This document shows, piece by piece, positions 57,737-64,000 of a stretch of DNA of 64,000 bases. This stretch comes from Rhypophila decipiens (Eukaryota; Ascomycota; Sordariomycetes; Sordariales; Naviculisporaceae). The notes below the pieces were generated by a model. The model ran no database searches. It was not told the origin of the DNA and worked only from the letters and a program-made list of their open reading frames with translations. The DNA lies in assembly GCA_033297075.1 (NCBI GenBank), contig MU858229.1, positions 1 to 64,000 on the forward strand, written 5' to 3'. Within the stretch, counting starts at the first letter, position 1; each line of letters opens with the position of its first letter. Position numbers and translations under genes: made by a program.

Positions 57737-60700
57737 TTGACGAGTATGGACTACCATCTAATTCCCATATTATAATGCACTTGTTAAAACCCGCCATGTT
57801 TATTCGTATTTTTTTTTGGATTGTCGTCCGAGGCTTTTGCAGGTCCGGCGTTGACGGAGGTCTCATTCCAACGCTTTGTTTACGGTCATTCCCTCTCTCC
57901 ATTTCTTATACCGGCATTTCCTCGATTTTCGACAATGGGGCAGATTCCGTGCCGATTCGACCGGACGGAATTGCACTTCCTTCTTCCAGCGGAAGGAACG
58001 AACGGAAGCCCTGCGATGGAAGTTGCGGGAAGTGGTGAAGGGTAGCGATGGTCCTCACCGACTCGACTTTCGGAAAAGGCTTTGTCAGAATCACTGTGAC
58101 AGACTAAATGAGGGAGTTTGGTGCTCACGCATCTTTACGGGCGGCTCTTTGTGATTGATTTTCTGTTCTGGGGGCGTTGGTGGAGTGGCGAGGAACGAGG
58201 TCAGGAACGAGGTCACGATCCACGAAGAAACGTGAACCGCGACTTCTTCAAGCTCATTTCCGAATTAACGGGCGGTCGTGATGGTATCTCATATCCGCTT
58301 TGGGGTGGCACACCAGGAAGGACAACCGCTGCCAGATCCGCCCACTTCCCGCGGTGGTTCTTTCTTGTTCATCGACATTCTTGCCGCACCACTTTACCCT
58401 CTCATTCAATACCGGCCACATTCAGCAGCAGCTCTTTCTCTCTCACCTGATGGGTCTCGAGAGTGGCGGCTCTTTCTTCGTTTCTCCATTCTTCAACCTC
58501 TTGCGTTTTTGATTAAGACATTTATTTCATGCGAGAAGAGGATACCTTTTTGTTGTGGCTTTTATGTCGTCGTTGCATGTGTTTCCTTGTTTTTTCCGGC
58601 GGCGACAAAACGGATTGTGCTTTTTGGGAGTGAGAAGGATAAAAGGAGGAGCGTTCGTTAATTGTCAACGGGGACGGGGAAGGCGATGGGAAAATATCCG
58701 AGTTATACCATGACACACATGCAAGTTTTGTATGATCAGTTACACACACGCCATCTTCATAATCACCATCATATTTTCCGCCTAATATTTCTTGCCTCGC
58801 TTTGTTCTTTTTTACTGGTAGATTTGATGATTTTGTGCAGGGCGAATGACTTTATTCTTTGGGCGCTCTGCTTCTGATACCAGTGTCAGTTGGTTCACCA
58901 ATTCATGCCTTCGTCTTCTTCGGGATGTATTGTTTTATATGCTCGGTCTTGTCGTGCTTTGAGTGATGATATCGTTGACTATATATACCAGCTCGGGAGA
59001 CACTGGCAGACAAGTCAGCTAGAATAGTGACTATGATCGAAGAACAGAGCTGTAAAAACCAAGCCGGGTACAAGCAGTATTCCACGGTAAATAGTCAACA
59101 TGTAATGGGCCTTGCTCGCAGCTTCTAAAGACCTTGATAAACTGTGAAATAGGCCCTTTACAGCCAAGCAAATGCGTTGTTTTTACAATAAAAACAGGGC
59201 AACAAAGGCCTAGCAACCTTGTTCTGCCAGGTCTACCAACTTGACTGTTTACCGTGGAGTGCTGTATGTGCGTGAGCCAAGAACGGGCATCATCGATTTA
59301 TCCACACGTACCGTAGGATACATACCGTAGGGAATGACCTTTCTCTTCTGCTTCGTGGCCATACACTGATTGAGATGCCCTGCAAGGACTTACGATGACT
59401 GACCTCGGCATCCACTACTTGATGATCTACATTGTAGATGTAGGAGGCAACGAAACGTAACAACCTCTTCACCTTCACGTCCAAGTAAACGACCATCAAC
59501 AATGGGCTGGCTCATGGGAGGTTGAGATAAGCATATATAGCTCAAGAACCGTAGGGCGAAAGCCACACGCATCATCCCCCATTTTATATAAATGGCCCCT
59601 TGCCCAAAAGAGGACTGCCAAAGGCGGGACCCCAAAGGATAAATAAAGTTTCAACCAAACTGCCGGGACCTGGTGGTGATGCTGAGAGGCTTCGGGATGC
59701 CTTTTATGGATTATTATGAGAACACCGAAAACAAAACCTGGGCTTCGCAAAGCCGGCAACCTGGAACAACAAATGTGGATAATATACCTACATTATACAC
59801 ATGGGGGAAAAGCCTGAAACGGCCGCTCAAAGAGGAAAGGTTTGACCGTTAAAGTGTGAAGCCAACCGTCGACTTTATCCACCTTCCCACCTTTCCGAAC
59901 CAACTTGGCGGGTTGGGATGTTTTCCTACCGGTACGTCTACACTGTGTCACATTTGGTGCGTACATTTGTGATATTCAGCAAGGACAGCAAGAAGATGGA
60001 ACACTCGTAAACAGGCCTGATAATTCTTCTCCAAGAGCAAAAGACATGATGCATCTTCTTACGTATTTAGATGTGGTTGATCGGCTCTCTTTTGATCACA
60101 GCTGGGGAAAAGGGGGGTATGTTACCTACGTACCCGCATACATCACGAATAACACAAATTCCCCTCTCTCCATGTCTTTTTGATTGGTTTCTTGTCCCCA
60201 TGGACTGAGAAAAGAAACTGCTTCAATTCGGCCGGGAACTTCTCTTCCCTTCCCAGGGCCCCGACCCGACCCGTCCGTGGTGAAGCAAGATCAGATGTAA
60301 TATGATACGTAGCGGGGTTAGCGACCGACCGATCGGGTATCTTTTTTACCGGCCGGTATACCCCACAACCGAATGAACCCGATCGGATCGGCAGTGAACA
60401 GCCCAGCCGGGCAGATACCGGTCGGGTCGGTATGCAGACGCCCGATTCAGGGGCATCGTGTTATAAATCCACCCGGACCATCAGTTCACGGTCACGGCAA
60501 AGACGCCCGACGCCAGAGACCAGCCGGCATTCCCGTCCGTCCCGGAGCTGCCTGCCCCGCTGCGGTCGGAAAGGCACATGCAGAAAATGGCATGAGGGGA
60601 AAACTGGGGGATTACATAAACAAAACCCGGTGTGGTGGGTGGGTGGGCTTGGTGGCGATGGCGGAGAAGAAAGCGCGCGGGTTTGAGCATGTTTCTGCAC

Positions 60701-61095
60701 ACCTCCAATCTGCTAGCGTCATGACATGTATCGGTACTTTGTCGACGCTGAGCACTATCAAGCCCAAAAAATTGACGGTTTTTTGTTGACATATGAGGAT
60801 CACAATGATCACAATAGGGCAATGAAGAAAAAGCGAAAACTCAAGCTGTCTTTGCTTCATTATGGTTTCGTGCCATCCAATTAACTAACCAAATGGCATT
60901 ACCTAGGTATTTCTCGCTGTCTATAATGAAATGAAATAGACCCGGCTTAACTCCATGCTCCAACTGAAACCCGAAAAGAATGATGATATAGAAGAAACTT
61001 TGACTCCGCTCCGTGATAATCATGATCGTCGCTATGCGCAGTGAGGGCTTTTGAATTCGAGAAGCGTGCGTTTGACATTTGTGGCACATCAAGGT
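57737..61095. other. Gene-poor region between mcm1 and the copper transporter gene
   Basis: This is 3.4 kb holding the 3' ends of two convergent genes. I support no gene. Between 60261 and 60430 the words CGACC, GATCGG and CGGTCGGG recur many times on both strands. The rest has ordinary composition with a few AT-rich stretches (58740-58830). Confidence 0.5.
60261..60430. repeat. Cluster of CGACC/GATCGGG words
   Basis: CCGACCCGACCCG near 60261, GCGACCGACCGATCGGGTAT near 60321, CCCGATCGGATCGG near 60378 and ACCGGTCGGGTCGG near 60417 form a loose, partly palindromic cluster. It is far denser than in the flanks. Whether it is a binding-site cluster or a worn repeat is open. Confidence 0.5.
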
Positions 61096-61807
61096 CTAGT
61101 GTCCAACGGTCTCGGTGTAACGACCGACGAGCAGACTGCCGAGGAAAGTACCGGCCAGAACAGACAAGAAGTAACCGACGTTCATGCTCATGACACCCAA
61201 CATGCTGTTCATCAGAATGTTAGTTAGTCTGCCACTCAAAAGTACGCAAAGGAGTGAAAAAGTGGGAGTTTCGAGTGGGTTGTACATGGCGATAAAGGAG
61301 GGGGGAGGAAAGAGAAACTCACAGAAGATAGCTAACCCCCGCAATGACGGTATCCAAAAGAGCACGGAGGGGATCAACAGACAGTCGCCATGGCCTGACG
61401 GTCGCGCCGCGCTTCTGAACCACCACGACATTCTCCTCGACACCATTCTCGCTAAGCACCAGATTCTTGGACATGGAATCGCGGCTGACGTTCTCGGCGA
61501 GAGATGGTTTCCCATTTACCACAACGTAGCGACGATTGAACTCGGCCTCGAGCCATCGTTGCTCTTGCCAGGCCTTGAACGCGAGGATGCCGCGGAAGAG
61601 GACGCCGAGGGCGATGAGGAAGATGCATGTCCCCGCGTATTGGCCTGTGGTGCTGGGGGTCCAGTTTGTAGAGTATAGCGACGTCGTCATCGAGTTGACG
61701 AATACTGCCATTGACTCCATATTGTGCCCTCCCGATGAAGAAGAGGATGGGGATGAATGGTCCATTCCATCCATGGCCATTGAATCGTGACGGGGGAAGT
61801 GAGACAT
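61096..61807 (-). CDS. Ctr-family copper transporter
   Basis: Trimeric three-TM copper(I) channel of the Ctr family. Exons on the minus strand are 61807-61323 and 61204-61096, joined in frame across a 118-nt intron, giving 197 aa. The N-terminal tail is rich in Met and His (MSHFPRHDSMAMDGMDHSS, then HNMESM), as expected for copper capture. TM1 lies at about 57-80. A cytosolic loop of about 70 residues follows, then TM2 with the copper-gating MXXXM motif (MLGVM) and TM3 with the packing motif GXXXG (GTFLG). The intron falls just before MLGVM; without the second exon TM2 and TM3 would be lost. The small size and modest Met count suit a Ctr2-like vacuolar protein or a plasma-membrane Ctr3 type; the sequence does not decide. 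Confidence 0.92.
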
Positions 61808-62889
61808 CGTTTTCTGTCAAGTTCGATGATGGCGCTAATTTTGTGATTTGTCGCCGGTATAAATCTGATGTAAGGATTCTCGAGTGATGTTCTATTGTGG
61901 ATTCTGGATTGCGATATGAATCGTTTGTCGAGAAATGGTTCTAGATGCAAAAAGGCTTTGGATGCAAAACTGCCGTTTAGCCGTCAAGCAAGTGGTCGTC
62001 TGGAGGGATACCGGTAGGGAATGTTGGAGTTGATGGCTGGGTTATATCTCTTGCTCCAAATTATAGCAGAAGATACTCGTGACACGAAATCAAGCTCGGT
62101 CGTATCAGTGTCCGGTGTTCGAGCAAGTTTGCGAGACTTGAGGGCATAACAAACCAGCTCAAAACTTAAAACATGAGTCGATGGGATGAGAACGTTACAA
62201 CTTATTCATGCACGAGGAAGGGCAGTTGCAATTCTTTGGAAGCGAATGCAGATCTCCAGATACTGGGGGTAGGTACAGAGGATTGACAAAGTGCCTGCCT
62301 CATTTGGGCGGTTGTTTGTTGGCCTGAAGGAACCGGGAAACATGCTCAATTCTTGTGGGGTCGAAAGCTGAGAGCAGGGGACCTGCTTGGAACCCAGGCA
62401 GGAACAGCAGGGCCCGCTCAAGCATTAACACCTTGTGAAGAGAGCACTGCAGACCTCTGTTAGTGAACATCAGACAAAGGATGCTGATTAACAAAGCTAG
62501 TGCGCCAGCGCTCTCTAATTAAAGCTGACAACTCGCCATTTTGGCGCTAGTTCACGCAGCTAGCTCTTACCTGTCTGACACGCTGACAGGGGACTGAGTT
62601 GTCACTCTGAGGCTGAAGTACAGGTACGAGATCCTCAGTCTGGGCTAACAGGTGGAGTGGCCAATCAGGTAGTGTCTGGTCCGGTGAAAACGACCTGCTG
62701 TTAACAAAAGTTTTTTCTACTTTTTGCTGGAATAAAAAGCAACCTCTCTAACTCTATGGATATCTTTGCCCATACTGTCAGAACAGAAATTCATCGTACA
62801 TGGATAACATGGAAGGATGAGGACCAGGACTCATTTTTTCAGATGCTCACATTCCATGCCACACCGGTCTACGGATACCGGCCAGAATT
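61808..62889. other. Intergenic region upstream of the copper transporter gene
   Basis: This is about 1.1 kb, presumably the copper transporter promoter and the 3' end of the next minus-strand gene. A small hairpin, CCTGTC-N9-GACAGG, lies near 62570-62590. I found no gene. Confidence 0.5.
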
Positions 62890-64000
62890 TCATGACGGCC
62901 TCGTGCCTGCCCAAACATGTCTATGCGTCGTCCACTCAGGCACCCACGTTGGCATAAAAGACTCCGTCGGCAAATAAAACATTGTCCTCACCATCTCGCT
63001 GATGATGACCAGCCTCGCAATGACATACAGCCACGTGAGCACGCAGAACACGCTTTTCTGCACCGTTCTATGCCTCCTCAACAACAAATCCTGCGAAAAC
63101 GTGATGGGTCCGTATATCGCAGTGTAAATGGTGGCGCATCGCCAGGCACAGAGCTCGGTCGCGCTCGGAAACGGGAATTGCCATGCGGCGGCGTGGATGC
63201 CGCCAAAGAGAGCGGCTGCAAAGTATCCTGCAATGCGAGGCACGACGTTGGCGTAGTGTGACCCGCGGGGAATGCGCAGCGAGGTGACGGAGCACAGAGG
63301 GTCGCCGGCAGGACGAACGTGGTGCATCTGGGCTTTCATGCAGCCGATAGGCGGAAGCAGAAACTCGCGAACAATGTGCACTTCGTTGTGCTGGCGATAC
63401 CGGGCGAGATCGGCAGCCGGGACCAGCTGGGGGGAGGCGAGAGGGACGTGGATGGTGGTGTAAACGTTCTTCGGCTTCATCCAATATAAGGCGTAGGTGA
63501 TGCAGGCGCAGGCGGAGAATGCAAGGACGGCCAGCTCCAAAGGACTTACGACGAGGTTTCGGGCGACTCGTATGAGGACTTGCAGGACGCTCCAGAGGAT
63601 CTCGGCAACGGAGAGGGTCTTGACGAAGAAGTCGCACTTGGACCGGTCGTACAGCTCGTCGAGGTCGATGCGTGGGAGGCCCTTGAGCAGGCGGCCTTCT
63701 TCCCACATGTTGAGGATCTCGAATGCAGTGAGGTGGTAGAGCGTTCCAGCTTTGCCGGGCGTCTCGCCTTCAACCAGTGTGGTGAAGCCTCCCATGTTGG
63801 CGAACTGGATCTCACTTATCGTCCAGGAGTCGCTGTCGTTGAGTGGCTCGTCACAGTGGATGCCGTGCTTGTGATCATCCCAAGGTGCAGGGCTCGCCGG
63901 CCGTGAAATCGCCGTGAGAGTGGAGCTGCCGGTACAGTGGCCGTCCAAGCTTATTGTCTCGAAAATCTCCTTGGTATCCGAGTCCAGCTCCGTGGCATGG
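62890..64000 (-). CDS. Fungal multi-pass membrane protein, uncharacterised, 5' partial
   Basis: The frame is open from the right edge of the window to a TGA at 62890, so the start lies outside; at least 369 codons are seen. The order of blocks is FANMGGFTTLVEG, a short insert, RIDLDELYDRSKCDFFVKTL, then the hydrophobic EILWSVLQVLIRVARNLVVS and LELAVLAFSACACITYALYW, then KPKNV. This order matches a large family of uncharacterised fungal integral membrane proteins known by FANMGGF and D-x-SKAD-like blocks. A further three to four hydrophobic segments follow towards the C terminus. No enzymatic motif is visible. The C terminus may be altered by an unrecognised intron near the stop. Function is unknown. 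Confidence 0.8.
   Translation of the reverse strand, partial: HATELDSDTKEIFETISLDGHCTGSSTLTAISRPASPAPWDDHKHGIHCDEPLNDSDSWTISEIQFANMGGFTTLVEGETPGKAGTLYHLTAFEILNMWEEGRLLKGLPRIDLDELYDRSKCDFFVKTLSVAEILWSVLQVLIRVARNLVVSPLELAVLAFSACACITYALYWMKPKNVYTTIHVPLASPQLVPAADLARYRQHNEVHIVREFLLPPIGCMKAQMHHVRPAGDPLCSVTSLRIPRGSHYANVVPRIAGYFAAALFGGIHAAAWQFPFPSATELCAWRCATIYTAIYGPITFSQDLLLRRHRTVQKSVFCVLTWLYVIARLVIISEMVRTMFYLPTESFMPTWVPEWTTHRHVWAGTRPS

Overview
The window is nuclear DNA from a filamentous ascomycete, most likely a Sordariomycete. The evidence is short phase-matched introns (51-182 nt) with GTRNGT donors and CTAAC-like branch sites, together with a gene set typical of Pezizomycotina: a NIT2/AreA nitrogen regulator, a RID-type cytosine methyltransferase, a PLS1 tetraspanin and a fungal MADS-box Mcm1. 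The species cannot be named from the sequence. All exon joins were worked out by hand from splice signals, frame and family conservation.

Layout. A short AT-rich, CpG-free relic that looks mutated by RIP lies at the left edge. Then come areA/nit-2 (+, 2672-6081), a membrane-anchored Msc7-type aldehyde dehydrogenase (-, 8108-10161), a Dnf1/2-type P4-ATPase flippase (-, 11729-16564), a PIP-box protein that may be an Nse6/CANIN-type Smc5/6 factor (+, 20198-22451), V-ATPase subunit E (-, 23574-24494), a NIPA-type magnesium transporter (+, 25657-27607), a RID-like DNA methyltransferase (-, 28630-30912), an HhH-GPD DNA glycosylase (-, 33664-35019), the Sen1 helicase (+, 36446-42991), a large disordered protein of unknown function (+, 45104-48823), the tetraspanin PLS1 (-, 50296-51125), Mcm1 (+, 56912-57736), a Ctr copper transporter (-, 61096-61807) and the 3' part of a fungal multi-pass membrane protein (-, 62890 to the right edge).

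This is mainly an ordinary housekeeping and regulatory stretch of chromosome. I see no gene cluster, no intact transposon and no CRISPR array. Shared upstream regions occur between vma4 and the NIPA gene and between the glycosylase and sen1. Three gaps are long: 16565-20197, 51126-56911 and 57737-61095. I could support no gene in them.

Functional links are loose. A RID-family methyltransferase and a DNA base-excision glycosylase are near neighbours in a genome that also carries a RIP-like relic, which is the most suggestive combination here. The flippase, V-ATPase subunit, Mg and Cu transporters and tetraspanin all concern membranes, but nothing in the sequence shows co-regulation.
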